Notes: generated by a model from the sequence alone, not told the origin. A stretch of 64,000 bases of DNA from Macrocystis pyrifera (GCA_031763025.1 JASSKH010000017.1:3371924-3435923); one strand, 5' to 3'. Positions 45,001 through 45,423 are shown, counted from the first letter of the stretch. Numbers and translations are program-made.

Positions 45001-45423
45001 ATAACCACCACAACAACACGAGGTCGAAGGTCGAACACGCTCGGAAACAAGGACGTTGTTGTCTTGAAGGGTGGCGTCAAAGTCAGAGTGAATCTGCACA
45101 GAAACAAAAGCAATAATTTTCGTAAATAAGCGTGGTCACGTTTGATCCACGCATCACGCTGCTTGCTGGCTGCTGCTGCTGATGATGATACTCTTGTCCA
45201 GAGGACTTCTATTTCTGCTCGTACGAACAACGGTGGCAAAAGTACGCATTGTGACGGAGCTTGCTGCGTGCAAGTACCAGCATCTTTTCCCCGAACTGAC
45301 CGCATCGGCATCAGACGGGCGCTGTGTCTCCGCGGCCTCTAGCTGGCTCAAGTATTCTGCTGCCAATCGCTTAGCATGTCGGGTCCTGGCCGTCTGGTAG
45401 CGCCCATCCTCGGCGTCATGCAT
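1..45423 (-). CDS. Gene 1 (whole span): giant GAF-Tudor-C2 multidomain protein, 3' part off the window
   Basis: Reading the minus strand, 22 exons with GT-AG borders (one doubtful donor) and matching phases join into one frame of over 2,500 residues. Order seen: coiled coil, GAF1 with a long polar insert, Tudor-like 1, GAF2, GAF3 with Tudor-like 2 nested inside, a GAF-like degenerate stretch, two LKDG beta repeats, GAF5, then C2-A to C2-E. GAF domains in known families bind cyclic nucleotides or other small ligands, Tudor-like folds bind methylated residues or act as scaffolds, and C2 domains bind calcium and membranes or proteins. A large calcium-responsive scaffold or sensor is an inference only. 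No signal peptide or transmembrane segment is visible in the exons. The start is uncertain (ATG at 45423 is the best candidate) and the gene continues past base 1. Two places need a one-base homopolymer change to stay in frame (44692-44695 and 41575-41579). Confidence 0.78.
633..861 (-). CDS. Gene 1 exon 22: most of C2-E
   Basis: 229 bases from CTCCTACAAG to a CTAG/GTGGGT donor at phase 1. It reads VSLTVLSASGLAKTDVFGKS then DPFAKVLVNRREIGHTRT, EPRWAEPKETFRV and VVVQLWDEDLG. Calcium-loop Asp residues are present. The donor is followed directly by a (GGGTC)n run inside the intron. Confidence 0.9.
998..1190. repeat. (TAA/ATA/CAA)n AT-rich microsatellite
   Basis: Almost 190 bases of AATAAC, ATAATA and AACAAT units. 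It produces long Ile/Val/Leu 'proteins' on the minus strand that are artefacts. Confidence 0.95.
1190..1248 (-). pseudogene. Ghost of a C2 first exon inside a Gene 1 intron
   Basis: The minus strand reads VLSASGLTKTGVYDTVLV, close to VLSASGLAKTDVFGKSDPF of the real C2-E exon 350 bases downstream. The similarity is also visible in DNA and stops abruptly at an AT-rich microsatellite. The second Asp motif is gone and no donor follows. It looks like a decayed duplicate of the C2-E exon start. Confidence 0.6.
1328..1408 (+). mobile_element. Family C TIR element, copy 1
   Basis: CACTCTAGGCG...TAATATAAGG at the left and CCTTATATTCCCGCCCCGAGT at the right form the family C inverted repeat. About 80 bp; lies 30 bases from family A copy 1. 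Confidence 0.75.
1441..1549 (+). mobile_element. Family A TIR element, copy 1
   Basis: Ends TATTACGGGGGA and TCCCCCGTAATA. The core AATAGGACCAAA...GTTAGTAAA...ATATAGGTTTTT...GTACCGTAGGTCCTATT is the family A consensus. About 109 bp, with no coding capacity. Confidence 0.85.
1855..2330 (+). repeat. Family I dispersed repeat, two tandem parts
   Basis: The motif CTCATTGATCCCAA...TACGAATTAA...CTACGACGCGATGTTACAACA occurs at 1870-1925 and again at 2268-2316. The longer copy (2150-2316) is found inverted and diverged at 23385-23540. Followed by a family A-like segment (CAGAACCACATATAGTG...) to about 2420. Confidence 0.6.
2318..2425 (+). repeat. Family A-prime element (CAGAACCA subtype)
   Basis: A relative of family A with core AATCAGAACCA...ATAAACAC...TTTCGGGTCCATCGTAGATTCTGATTAAAA. 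Similar copies lie at 1549-1615, 6930-7020, 19326-19440, 26296-26400 and 35080-35185. Confidence 0.6.
2564..2790 (+). repeat. Poly-G run, family D fragment, poly-G run, family E element
   Basis: A run of over 20 G is followed by GTACTCATTATCATGCACGG (family D start, cut after ~65 bp at CAATGCCGGG). A second G run then leads to GTACTCATTTTGTTGGTTGCC (family E) with the ACCACGCATCCCTTTCGAGACGG core to about 2790. Confidence 0.8.
3002..3160 (+). repeat. TGATCTATC minisatellite
   Basis: About ten near-perfect 10-base units of CTGATCTATC, degenerate at both edges. It makes an Asp-Gln-Ile repeat on the minus strand that is not a gene. Confidence 0.95.
3382..3507 (-). CDS. Gene 1 exon 21: linker between C2-D and C2-E
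   Basis: 42 codons between CGTCTTCCCAG and CAG/GTGACT, phase 0 at both ends. It reads NMDEGNAFNRLVQGVLMFSV and then an acidic DMPDEPPEGAAS. Its place after FLGQ and before the next C2 start, and its phase, tie it to the gene. Confidence 0.75.
3702..3796 (+). mobile_element. Family B TIR element, copy 1
   Basis: AACCATTTTAGGACTGCAG...CCGTTTTGGGG at the left is mirrored by CCCCAAAATGGGACTGCATTCCTAAGGGGTT at the right. Length ~95 bp, nearly a full palindrome. Confidence 0.85.
3825..3975 (+). repeat. Family J dispersed repeat
   Basis: CTAGCGGTAATTCAGATCCGGGATC...ACGGTG.TATACGCGCCTTG...TTTCTTCTCTC matches other J copies (4880-5020, 8960-9200, 13630-13810, 42740-42910, 48100-48270, 62440-62590). 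Confidence 0.5.
4008..4034 (-). repeat. Poly-C run (27 bases)
   Basis: A long C homopolymer; the minus-strand Gly run it would encode is an artefact. Confidence 0.9.
4880..5020 (-). repeat. Family J copy, abutting family A copy 2
   Basis: TCTCGCGATAAAAAAGAGC...GGAGAGCCTGCTCTGTGACC then CCAGGTCTGAGTCACGACTA is the reverse of the 8960-9200 copy. Family A copy 2 begins at its edge. Confidence 0.6.
5018..5125 (+). mobile_element. Family A TIR element, copy 2
   Basis: TCACGGGGAACCATAGTAAA...GGTCCTATTTACCATGGTCCCCCGTATTA; ~108 bp with the usual core. Confidence 0.9.
5229..5260 (+). repeat. (GGGT)n microsatellite
   Basis: Eight TGGG units between two short unique stretches. Confidence 0.9.
5878..5906 (+). 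repeat. Poly-C run (27 bases or more)
   Basis: C homopolymer within an otherwise unremarkable intron stretch (5130-6360). The Pro and Gly runs read across it are not coding. Confidence 0.9.
6367..6528 (-). CDS. Gene 1 exon 20: C half of C2-D
   Basis: 54 codons from TTTTGTTCAG to CAG/GTGAAG, phase 0. It reads LGRTRTIPLSLDPVWADPEE and ends MSLEVWDEDDLGEGDFLGQ. With exon 19 it holds five calcium-ligand Asp positions, so C2-D is likely calcium-binding. Confidence 0.9.
6570..6720 (+). repeat. Poly-G (31 bases), family D fragment, poly-G
   Basis: 31 G are followed by GTACACATTATCATGCATGG...ATGCCGGGACAGAGCACGTC, ~95 bp of family D, which ends in a second G run at 6702-6720. Confidence 0.85.
6930..7125 (+). 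mobile_element. Family A-prime then diverged family A, copy 3
   Basis: 6930-7020 is the CGGACCCAAAATATGG...AAACATATG...GGGTCCCTG subtype. 7021-7124 is a diverged family A copy ending TTACTGTGGTCCCCCGTTA. They are fused end to end. Confidence 0.6.
7218..7325 (-). CDS. Gene 1 exon 19: N half of C2-D
   Basis: 36 codons from TTCCCAG to CAG/GTAAAG, phase 0. It reads LEIRVMEARGLAKADRFGLS then DPYVVLRVNKHK, a textbook C2 first half with both calcium-loop Asp residues (ADRF and SDPY). Confidence 0.9.
7387..7985 (+). repeat. Family D element, near full length, with poly-G head
   Basis: A short D start at 7387-7440 runs into (GGA)n and poly-G (7467-7484). A full copy then follows: TACTCATTATCATGCATGGC, CATGCCGGGACGG..., GCACCAAGCGCGAAGCGCCG, ..., CACTTCCAGAGACAGCAATG, ..., ending CGTCGCCAACCGACGCAAACC and TATATACCAGGTATA. 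About 500 bp; no obvious terminal inverted repeat. Confidence 0.85.
8000..8290 (+). repeat. Family D copy, 5' part only
   Basis: After a 13-G run: ATGAACTCATTGTCATGCAT through GCGAAGCGAAACGTGAGG to TTCATATGGATAGCAGCGTC, then cut by a 30-G run at 8282-8311. Confidence 0.85.
8282..8830 (+). repeat. Poly-G (30) and family D copy, near full length
   Basis: 30 G, a short unique insert, then GATCTCATGCATGGCCGTAG and the full D body to CGTTGCCAACCGACGCCAACC and TATATAATATATGG, where another G run starts (8832-8843). A further short D start is at 8890-8915. Confidence 0.85.
8985..9028 (+). repeat. (TC)n microsatellite and family J copy
   Basis: About 22 TC units, followed directly by family J (GGTCGTAACTCAGGCCCGGC to GTCGACACTCACCC, to ~9200). 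Confidence 0.9.
9540..10038. other. Unremarkable intron stretch
   Basis: Between the J copy and exon 18 (9210-10038) I see no family member. A run of CGTATTCGTACGTACATGCTCGTATGTGC at 9572-9604 is a local GTAC-rich patch. Confidence 0.4.
10039..10191 (-). CDS. Gene 1 exon 18: linker before C2-D
   Basis: 51 codons, phase 0, from CAAAAAG to CAG/GTATTA. It reads VPLSEQWLVQGEIFYRLEGV, then an acidic run and SGKFAPSAALSRSSIL. It completes the strand after C2-C and links to C2-D. An acidic loop (DEGEEEPTD) is notable. Confidence 0.78.
10315..10512. repeat. Inverted (GGGTC)n / (GACCC)n microsatellite hairpin
   Basis: The left arm (10315-10387) is GGGTCGGGTC units; the right arm (10430-10510) is GACCCGACC units. 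They are separated by ~40 bases. The arms are complementary over most of their length and could fold into a long hairpin. A short relative lies at 612-632. Confidence 0.9.
10535..10631 (+). mobile_element. Family B TIR element, copy 2
   Basis: AACCCGTTTAGGACTGCAGT...GGACAAACTGCTTGATAATTTAAG...TTTGTCCC...GGGACTGCAGTACTAAAAAAGGGTT. Confidence 0.9.
10762..10871 (+). mobile_element. Family A TIR element, copy 4
   Basis: TATTACGGGGGACCATAGTC...AAATATTGTTAGTAAAAATAGG...GGTCCTATCAACTATGGACCCCCCTAATA. Confidence 0.92.
11096..11218 (-). mobile_element. Family A TIR element, copy 5 (inverted)
   Basis: TATTTACGGGGGACCATAGT...GGACCTACGGTACACACAAA...TTTTTAATAACAATATTTGG...GGTCCCCCGTAAAATA. Confidence 0.92.
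11657..11734 (-). CDS. Gene 1 exon 17: C2 linker
   Basis: 26 codons, AAISGNDLLRFHSPGTLKGA then EAHNKQ, ending CAG/GTCAAG at phase 0 and following ACAG. Just upstream of the acceptor is a 16-base poly-G run (plus strand 11754-11770). It carries the usual C2 continuation after FLGQ: a short Leu-rich stretch. Confidence 0.7.
11815..12095 (+). repeat. Family F GATC-rich palindromic element
   Basis: ACAGATAATCTACAGATAGATCCC... then CCTGCCGTTGAGATAAGTTG, GGATCTGTAAACACAC, ATCCAACCCAGGAAAG, CGGCTCCCACCCGACAACATGAGC, (CATACAGAT)n and AATATCTAGATCATGAA. The same order recurs in eight other copies. Confidence 0.8.
12262..12715 (+). repeat. ~100-bp direct duplication
   Basis: 12270-12360 (GTTTTCCATGTAAGATACGC...GAGCCCAGGTAATTACCGGCC) and 12620-12712 (GTTTTCCATCTAAGATACGC...GAACCCAGGTAATTACCGGCC) are ~80 percent alike, 350 bases apart. 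The DNA between is A-rich and not recognised. Confidence 0.8.
12716..13078. other. Unassigned intron stretch
   Basis: No repeat family, no plausible exon. The phase of exons 16 and 17 already matches without anything here. Confidence 0.4.
13080..13194 (+). mobile_element. Family A TIR element, copy 6
   Basis: AATACGGGGGACCGAAGTAA...ACATTGTTAGTAAAAATAGAG...GGTCCTATTTACTATGGTCCCCCGCAATA. Confidence 0.92.
13400..13580 (+). repeat. Family H element fragment
   Basis: GGGTGCCTAGTAGCACCTATTTTTTCCGAGCC...GAGGGGAACTCCA, the left end of family H as also seen at 17150. Confidence 0.55.
13625..13815 (+). repeat. Family J copy
   Basis: CAGTAGTAACTCAAATGCGGGGTCACATAGC...TATGGTGCGTGCCTTGATTTTTGTCGCG...CTCATCGACTCGCG matches the 8960 copy. 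Confidence 0.7.
13915..14605 (+). repeat. CAACCCCTA-type minisatellite, split by an insertion
   Basis: Irregular ~14-base units (TTGCAACCCCTAATTG and variants) at 13915-14085 and 14335-14605. The two halves are the same array, interrupted by a TIR element (14089-14329). The unit resembles a telomere-like C-rich repeat but is not a perfect telomere motif. Confidence 0.88.
14089..14329 (-). mobile_element. TIR element inserted in the minisatellite (family H-like)
   Basis: GCGTTCTACGATAGAG at 14089-14104 is perfectly inverted as CTCTATCGTAGAACGC at 14314-14329. Inside, GGTAGCAC...TTTTTTCTGA (minus strand) and a TCACTTGAGGAGCTCCA stretch place it with family H. It holds a small open frame of 87 codons with no recognisable domain. 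Confidence 0.85.
14640..14968 (+). repeat. Family H element
   Basis: AGAGGTGCACCATTTTTTTCTG...CCTTCACTTCAAGAGCTCTAC, ...AAAAAAATGAAAGCAACC, ...GATGAACCATCTGCC, ...CAATAATGGCATCCCG. Same order of blocks as at 29340-29520 and 17150-17500. Confidence 0.65.
14971..15070 (+). mobile_element. Family B TIR element, copy 3
   Basis: AACCCTTTAAACACTGCAGTTCCGTTTGG...GTTTGTCCCCAAAACGGGGCTGCAGTCCTGAAAGGATT. Confidence 0.88.
15270..15440 (+). repeat. 75-bp tandem duplication next to exon 16
   Basis: GAGGAGGACTTCGTATCGTT occurs at 15342 and 15417, with partly matching flanks. It lies just downstream of the exon 16 donor on the minus strand. Confidence 0.75.
15448..15556 (-). CDS. Gene 1 exon 16: end of C2-C
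   Basis: Completes the split codon and reads ILLTIPHPREAAVGGGGVTL then EVFDEEFGDPHNFLGQ. Loop 3 is FDEE with a later HN in place of GD, so the calcium site is only partly kept. Ends CAG/GTAAAA at phase 0. Confidence 0.82.
15560..16330. other. Intron 15, nothing recognised
   Basis: No family member, no coding pattern; a few T-runs. Confidence 0.4.
16335..16459 (-). CDS. Gene 1 exon 15: middle of C2-C
   Basis: Begins after ACAACCCCCGACAG and reads GGANSMCILKRRGREVARTT then TIYNNTDPVWGAKEKRE, the classic C2 segment (T-x-NNT-DPVW). Ends AG/GTACGTACG at phase 2, which the next exon completes. Confidence 0.85.
16770..16860 (+). repeat. Family E element
   Basis: After a G-rich run: GGTACTCATTTTGTTGCTTGCC, TTACTCATTGCACCATCAACCACG, CCCTTTCGAGACGGA. 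A ~90-bp copy. Confidence 0.8.
17150..17520 (+). repeat. Family H element interrupted by family A
   Basis: GGGGTAGCACCTATTTTTTCTCAAAGC...AGTTCCATACTACTG at the left; AAAAATGAACCATCCCATAGCCTACTG...AATAAGGCATTTGCCTTATT...GCCCTTAAGGAG at the right. Family A copy 7 sits between. Confidence 0.75.
17235..17345 (-). mobile_element. Family A TIR element, copy 7 (inverted, nested in H)
   Basis: TATTACGGGGGTCCATAGTTAAG...GGACCTATGGTATACATAAA...ACTATGGACCCCCGTAATA. Confidence 0.92.
18095..18290 (+). repeat. Family F element
   Basis: ATCATCTACAGATGGATCAG...CTTGCCGTTATGTGGTG...CCAACCCAGGAAATG...GGTTCCCACCCGGCAACATGAGC...CATACAGATCATAC. Confidence 0.8.
18409..18474 (-). CDS. Gene 1 exon 14: first strand of C2-C
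   Basis: 22 codons after GGGGGCTCTCAG, reading EEAVFDRRVRLTVLRAVGLA and ending CAG/GTACGT at phase 0. The preceding ~100 bases are also open in a neighbouring frame (LVFTVRETSPSEMTMTEA), but that frame ends in a stop at the acceptor and is not needed to keep phase. Confidence 0.72.
18655..19165 (+). repeat. ~80-bp tandem array, about six units
   Basis: Units carry GGGAAGTGAAAA(T/C)AGGGAGTA, TCTAAACAACG and GACAGAATTTTCCGGGGA followed by TTTCGGTACC. They diverge by 20-30 percent. The open frames across them are repeat products. Confidence 0.85.
19326..19440 (+). repeat. Family A-prime element
   Basis: AATCAGAACCAAATATGGTTTATAAACACGGGGGG...TTTGGGTCCATCGTGGGTTCTGATTACAACATTAGCCCCCC. Confidence 0.75.
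19448..19528 (+). mobile_element. Family C TIR element, copy 2
   Basis: CCACTATGGGCCTAAATATA...TTGGTATTCATCTCGATGTATAAACA...CTTATATTTCCGCCTGGGGTGG. Confidence 0.85.
19805..19940 (+). mobile_element. Family B TIR element, copy 4, with a half copy beside it
   Basis: 19848-19940 is a full copy (CCCCTTCTAGGACTGCAGTCCCGTTTTGGGG...CTGCAGTCTTAAAGGG). 19809-19847 is the right half of another (TTGAGCTCTAAACGGGAGTCC...CTAAAAGGGGTTT), so two copies abut. Confidence 0.85.
19950..20615. other. Intron stretch without recognised features
   Basis: Nothing matches a family here. Open frames of ~100 codons lack any domain. Confidence 0.35.
20615..20965 (+). repeat. 72-bp tandem array, about five units
   Basis: Units of GCAGCGCGAGGGGGAGCAGAGTAATACGGTAAAAG..AGTGCCAGGTACCAGGCG.CAGTAGTTGTTTTAGTG. 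The 24-residue period in every frame explains the long Ala/Pro/Thr-rich open frames. Confidence 0.92.
21080..21163 (+). mobile_element. Family C TIR element, copy 3
   Basis: CCATTCCGAGCGCAAAATATAAGG...CCTTATATTTACGCCGAGAGTGG. Confidence 0.85.
21180..21732 (-). repeat. Family D element, full length, inverted
   Basis: The D body in reverse from TATACCTGGTGTATATAAGC and GGTTGGCGTCGGTTGGCGAC through TTCGCGCTTGGTGCAAGCAG to ACCATGCATGATATGAGTACACCCC, ending in a poly-C run (21715-21728). Confidence 0.88.
21934..22110 (+). mobile_element. Family C TIR element, copy 4, split by family B
   Basis: Left half CCACTCTGGACGGAAATATAAGGCCG...TATACATC and right half ACATGAACGTCAAGCGGTCTTTACATTTCCGCCCAAAGCGG are the two ends of one C element. 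Family B copy 5 lies between. Confidence 0.88.
21973..22068 (+). mobile_element. Family B TIR element, copy 5 (nested in C)
   Basis: CAACCCTTGTAGGACTGCGGTCCCGG...AACCACTCTAAGTCCAAGTG...CCCCAAAACGGGACTGCAGTAGTAAAAGGGTTG. Confidence 0.92.
22749..22982 (-). CDS. Gene 1 exon 13: C half of C2-B with polyglutamine
   Basis: 78 codons between CTGAAG and CAG/GTTTGT, phase 0 at both ends. GGSNPVWMETVRIELAYDRL is the C2 NPVW strand. It is followed by eight Gln encoded by a CAG/CAA run (22886-22914), a Lys-rich insert and ADFSVTVWNGAP, where WN replaces the calcium-binding WD. C2-B therefore probably does not bind calcium in the usual way. Confidence 0.82.
23100..23545 (-). repeat. Family I relative
   Basis: 23385-23540 mirrors 2150-2316: GAATTCGTATCTGGGTTGGGATGAATTTGAGG, CGGAGACTCTCACCCAGAGTTACTACG, CCGCCTTAACTTG. 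The rest of 23000-25700 shows nothing certain except the items listed. Confidence 0.5.
23922..23943 (+). repeat. (CCCA)n microsatellite
   Basis: Five CCCA units; small and unremarkable. Confidence 0.85.
24625..24885 (+). mobile_element. Family G element with direct repeats
   Basis: GCAAGATAGCACACCCCCTCGGAC at 24678 is mirrored by CGGGAGGTGTGCTATCTTGCGTGC at 24861. Before it, GCGAGAAACGCCTAC.GAAAAACACGCAA is repeated twice. ~210 bp between the inverted ends. Confidence 0.75.
25702..25797 (-). CDS. Gene 1 exon 12: N half of C2-B
   Basis: 32 codons between GGGTCAG and CCG/GTAGGT, phase 0 at both ends. VVIREGRGFCRGDGACMFAI then ASLDGTEVGKTP matches C2 strands 1-3. The first calcium loop is not canonical (no SDP motif). 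It joins exon 13 as GKTP-AMLGGSNPVW, as C2 domains require. Confidence 0.72.
25966..26181 (+). mobile_element. Family C, three units in tandem
   Basis: Three head-to-tail or head-to-head C units sharing CACTCTGGGCGTAAATATAAGG ends and GCGGTCCTTATATTTACGCCC ends. The central one lacks one terminus. Confidence 0.85.
26296..26489 (+). mobile_element. Family A-prime followed by family A, copy 8
   Basis: 26296-26399 is the AACCAGAACCAAGTATG subtype. 26400-26489 is a shortened A element (TCACGGGGGACCATAGTAAA...AGGTCCTATTTACTATGGTCCCCCGTAATA). Confidence 0.8.
26975..27150 (+). repeat. Family D fragment without long poly-G
   Basis: ATGCCATGCAAGGCCATAGTCGTATGACC through GCACCAAGCGCGAAGCGCCGTGAGATG to GGGCGACTCGAATCGGC. 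One of the few D copies preceded by only five G. Confidence 0.75.
27242..27403 (-). CDS. Gene 1 exon 11: inter-C2 linker
   Basis: 54 codons, phase 0 at both ends (GGAAG acceptor, GAG/GTGACG donor). It reads FVVQGSIGLGILAVTDGALP and then LLQGLVDAKKVFLE. It lies between C2-A and C2-B and resembles the other C2 linkers only in position. I recognise no domain. Confidence 0.68.
27540..27800 (+). repeat. ~50-bp tandem array, six units
   Basis: Units of GGCTCCGATTCCCCTCAACTGAGGAGCTATCCGATATATTTG. Each contains a small palindrome (CCTCAACTGAGG). It sits 140 bases upstream of exon 11. Confidence 0.92.
28463..28885 (-). CDS. Gene 1 exon 10: C2-A domain
   Basis: A complete C2 domain in one exon of about 141 codons (a start at 28892 is also possible). 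LARADRFGLLNPFCVVIWPE gives the first loop with Asp, but Asn replaces the usual second Asp. A polar insert follows, then IELTVQVWDEDEGKEACFLG with the loop-3 WDED. Some calcium ligands are therefore changed. It ends CTG/GTGAGC at phase 0. Confidence 0.85.
28974..29050 (+). mobile_element. Family C fragment
   Basis: ACCACTCTGGACCGAAATATATGGACC...AATATGAACGTTTACTATATTTTGG; right end damaged. Confidence 0.55.
29166..29300 (-). CDS. Possible additional Gene 1 exon (unplaced)
   Basis: The minus strand is open here with an Asp/Asn-rich stretch followed by WGVPEFRVVAAVRSVEATDS, which looks protein-like. No border fits the phases of exons 9 and 10 cleanly, and those two already join in phase without it. 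It may be an alternative exon or chance. Confidence 0.25.
29340..29640 (+). repeat. Family H element with family C inside
   Basis: GGATCGCACCTATTTTTTTCCTGC...AATAAAAAATGAAAGCTGC...GATGGACGATACCGTAGCC...GGTAAGGCATGCCTTACTG, then family C (29525-29604), then GTGCCCTTAAGCAG, the H end. Confidence 0.7.
29525..29604 (+). mobile_element. Family C TIR element nested in H
   Basis: ACTTTGGGTGGAAATATAAGG...CACAATCATGGACTCTAAGCGG...CCTTGTATTTACGCCCAGAGTGG. Confidence 0.85.
30183..30594 (-). CDS. Gene 1 exon 9: end of GAF5, Gly-rich linker, helix
   Basis: The acceptor has a long pyrimidine tract ending GATAG. FHPESGVLAFLETCASALGL parallels HPEKAVFAFLEEAGSLL at the end of GAF3 in exon 5. A polar then Gly-rich linker follows (nine Gly in a row from a GCC-type repeat), then a helix (ATDVYAAMTDALSQALVH). 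The exon ends GAG/GTGTGA at phase 0. Confidence 0.8.
31180..31495 (+). repeat. Family G element with internal 50-bp repeats
   Basis: GCAAAGGCCACCTCCTCGTCGGACGATTTCACAAGC at the left and GGGGGGTGCTATCCTGAGTGCTAT at the right are G ends. Inside, CTATCGGAAAGGTCTCGTGGCGAAAACGCC occurs three times. Confidence 0.65.
31825..32110 (+). repeat. Family E then family D, each after poly-G
   Basis: GGGGGTGCTCATTTGTGTCTTGCC...CATCCCTTTCGAGACAGG (E, 31825-31878), then 15 G, then TATTCATGACATGCATGGCC...GAAGCACCGTGAGGGGTTGG...GCATTGGATGACAGC (D, to 32106). Confidence 0.85.
32109..32560 (+). repeat. E, poly-G, D, poly-G, E composite
   Basis: E at 32115-32180, 24 G at 32191-32214, D at 32216-32460, 17 G at 32463-32478, E at 32479-32545, then G-rich DNA to 32575. 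This is the clearest alternation of the two families. Confidence 0.85.
32700..32890 (+). repeat. TIR-like GCCGGCACTATAG repeat
   Basis: TGATCCCTCTGTAGCGCCGG...AATACTGGCACTATAGCGGCAACCGGCACTA...TAACCGGCACTATAGAGGCACCAC. The same blocks occur at 51965-52130, 53235-53440 and 55685-55825, each next to a family A copy except here. Confidence 0.7.
32988..33158 (+). mobile_element. Family C, partial then full copy
   Basis: 32993-33040 is a left end (CACCACTCTGTAAAGACGGCAATATAAGG). After a duplicated CTTCTCTTT...ATCACCAGTATTTTCA, a full copy runs 33073-33158 (...GGTATTGACATTAATACC...CATCCAGAGTGGT). Confidence 0.75.
33691..33761 (-). CDS. Gene 1 exon 8: middle strand of GAF5
   Basis: Short exon after a strong T-rich tract and GGCGCAG. 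It reads ASPRVLPVPIEQRHYAPLAV, the slot where other GAF copies in this gene have PFVCVPL or PQVCVPL. Ending at TC/GTCCAC (a weak donor) gives phase 2, exactly what the next exon needs. It was found by looking for the missing GAF strand, so it is less certain than its neighbours. Confidence 0.55.
34114..34194 (+). mobile_element. Family C TIR element
   Basis: ACTACTCTGGGTGGAAATGTAAGGACC...CATTAATATCAATACAAAGCGGCCCTTACACATATGCCCGAAGTGG. Confidence 0.88.
34210..34360 (-). repeat. Family H fragment, inverted
   Basis: AACGATAAGGCATACCTTATTGG...CTCAGTTGGGGAACTCCGTC...GGAAAAAGGTGCTACCCCG is H reversed; directly follows the C element. Confidence 0.6.
34409..34591 (-). CDS. Gene 1 exon 7: N half of GAF5
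   Basis: 61 codons between ACATTGCAG and CAG/GTGAAA, phase 0 at both ends. LPQADIYIGMLAPFSASLNF followed by TTASSRSNAAGRRLYRHSE matches the GAF pattern of a YIG strand, a turn, and the TASSRS segment. It parallels CRAYIGVLQPGGDTL in exon 5. Confidence 0.82.
34785..35010 (+). mobile_element. Family G element
   Basis: GGTAAGATAGTACACCCCCTGGGACG at the left, GGGGGGGTGCTATCGTGCGTGCTGC at the right. ~220 bp, no coding content. Confidence 0.75.
35080..35185 (+). repeat. Family A-prime element (weak)
   Basis: ATTCAGAACCCACCATAGGCCC...CTGTGTTCCCCCGTG. Diverged. The rest of 35190-35900 shows a 12-G run at 35480-35491 and nothing else certain. Confidence 0.4.
35910..36155 (-). CDS. Gene 1 exon 6: LKDG beta repeat 2 and linker
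   Basis: 82 codons between CCGGCAG and CAG/GTGATA, phase 0 at both ends. It reads GLLVELKDGSHAVLVPGTGK, a clear second copy of the LKDG beta unit that ends exon 5, followed by a Lys/Glu/Ser-rich linker. The repeat lies directly across the exon junction, suggesting duplication of a small beta module. I do not recognise it as a named domain. Confidence 0.8.
36350..36570 (-). repeat. Family F element, inverted
   Basis: AGACAGATC..., CTGATCTAGATATTTCAGGG, CTGTATGATCCGTATG, CATGTTGCCGGGCGGGAAACG, CTAGGACGTGTTTTCTGGGTG, GATCCTGAACAGCACATAAT, CGGCAGGTTTGGATCTAGATGATC. Confidence 0.8.
36961..39807 (-). CDS. Gene 1 exon 5: 949-codon exon with GAF2, GAF3 with nested Tudor-like 2, GAF-like region, LKDG repeat 1
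   Basis: A single open exon of 949 codons between CCCCAG and GAG/GTACGT, both phase 0. Residues 1-155 are GAF-like (AAEVWQLDSSGSIRCTHGL near 30). Residues 250-335 are the N half of another GAF (CRAYIGVLQPGGDTLVYES at 277). Residues 360-412 form a Tudor-like barrel (GDAVKVWYASSWLSATVL, FDVRYDSF, GVPRWRLQEVV). The GAF resumes at 455-520 (WPFVCVPLRGGSNRVGVLGV), so the Tudor-like module sits inside it. Residues 540-790 look like a degenerate GAF or helical region. Residues 905-940 carry GVLVSLKDGRLAVLVRQAE, repeated in the next exon. It is the only very long exon of the gene and has the highest G+C around. Confidence 0.88.
40135..40370 (-). repeat. Family F element, inverted, in the exon 4-5 intron
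   Basis: TTTCAGGGCCGTAAATACTC, CATGTTGCCGCGTGAGC, CGATCTAGCACATGCTTCCTGGG, ACGGCAGGTTAGGGATGATC, ATCTTTAGATAGATAGGTCA. It ends about 25 bases from the exon 4 donor. Confidence 0.8.
40395..40590 (-). CDS. Gene 1 exon 4: end of Tudor-like 1 and linker helix
   Basis: The exon completes a split codon and reads WEDGLLQCDIPRKHMREIV, the expected end of a Tudor-like barrel (compare GVPRWRLQEVV in exon 5). A helical linker follows (SHLAWIGKTVGPVLDEVRK). It ends AAG/GTGAGC at phase 0, matching exon 5. The acceptor is preceded by a T/C-rich tract. Confidence 0.75.
41237..42302 (-). CDS. Gene 1 exon 3: GAF1 with polar insert, then Tudor-like 1 start
   Basis: The acceptor is CCCCCCGCAG. The exon opens with CLVYVGFVRPGQNAADIV, typical of GAF beta strands 1-2, and includes CVDTGVSAVV. 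A polar, low-complexity stretch of about 120 residues follows. The GAF C-terminal half (PQVCVPLAGVGDSGCIGMVG) lies in another frame and joins if the five-C run (minus strand; plus 41575-41579) loses one base. An alternative is an intron from CAG/GTGAAG near 41900 to CTCGCAG near 41550, which also keeps phase. The exon ends in a Tudor-like segment (KVVYGSVERILSKRGVPVYT). The 3' border looks like CAG/GATGGG, a GA donor, which is unusual. Confidence 0.6.
42530..42910 (-). repeat. Poly-C run and family J copy
   Basis: 16 C at 42556-42571. 42740-42910 is family J reversed (GAGAGCCTGTTATGAGACCGC, GGATCTGAGTTGCGACTAGG). The 160-codon open frame over this region on the minus strand is repeat-derived. 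Confidence 0.65.
43425..43512 (+). repeat. Poly-G (19) and family E element
   Basis: GGGGTTATTGGTTGCTTGCC, TGGTCATTTGAATATTGACC, ATCCCTTTCGAGACAGAGC. A lone E copy in the exon 2-3 intron. Confidence 0.85.
44586..44834 (-). CDS. Gene 1 exon 2: coiled coil and first helix of GAF1
   Basis: It begins after a TTGCAG acceptor with VRLEQERVAALVAGRRQREA and runs through DEIYNLEDENGLAMRQ. The frame then breaks at a run of four C on the plus strand (44692-44695). Removing one base continues it into KLADTIDLITDDLIRELQTF and an AG/GTGCTT donor at phase 2. That phase fits the next exon exactly, giving a helix followed by the first GAF beta strand. The break is either an assembly error or a real lesion. 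Confidence 0.6.
45301..45423 (-). CDS. Gene 1 exon 1 candidate: coiled-coil start
   Basis: The frame from an ATG at 45423 gives 41 codons rich in Arg, Glu and Gln (includes RLAAEYLSQLEAAETQ), ending in a GTCAGT donor at phase 0. The next exon starts at phase 0 and continues the same charged helical composition. The frame is open upstream to about 45507, so the true start could lie higher and be joined to another exon. This is the most 5' piece I can tie to the gene. Confidence 0.5.
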
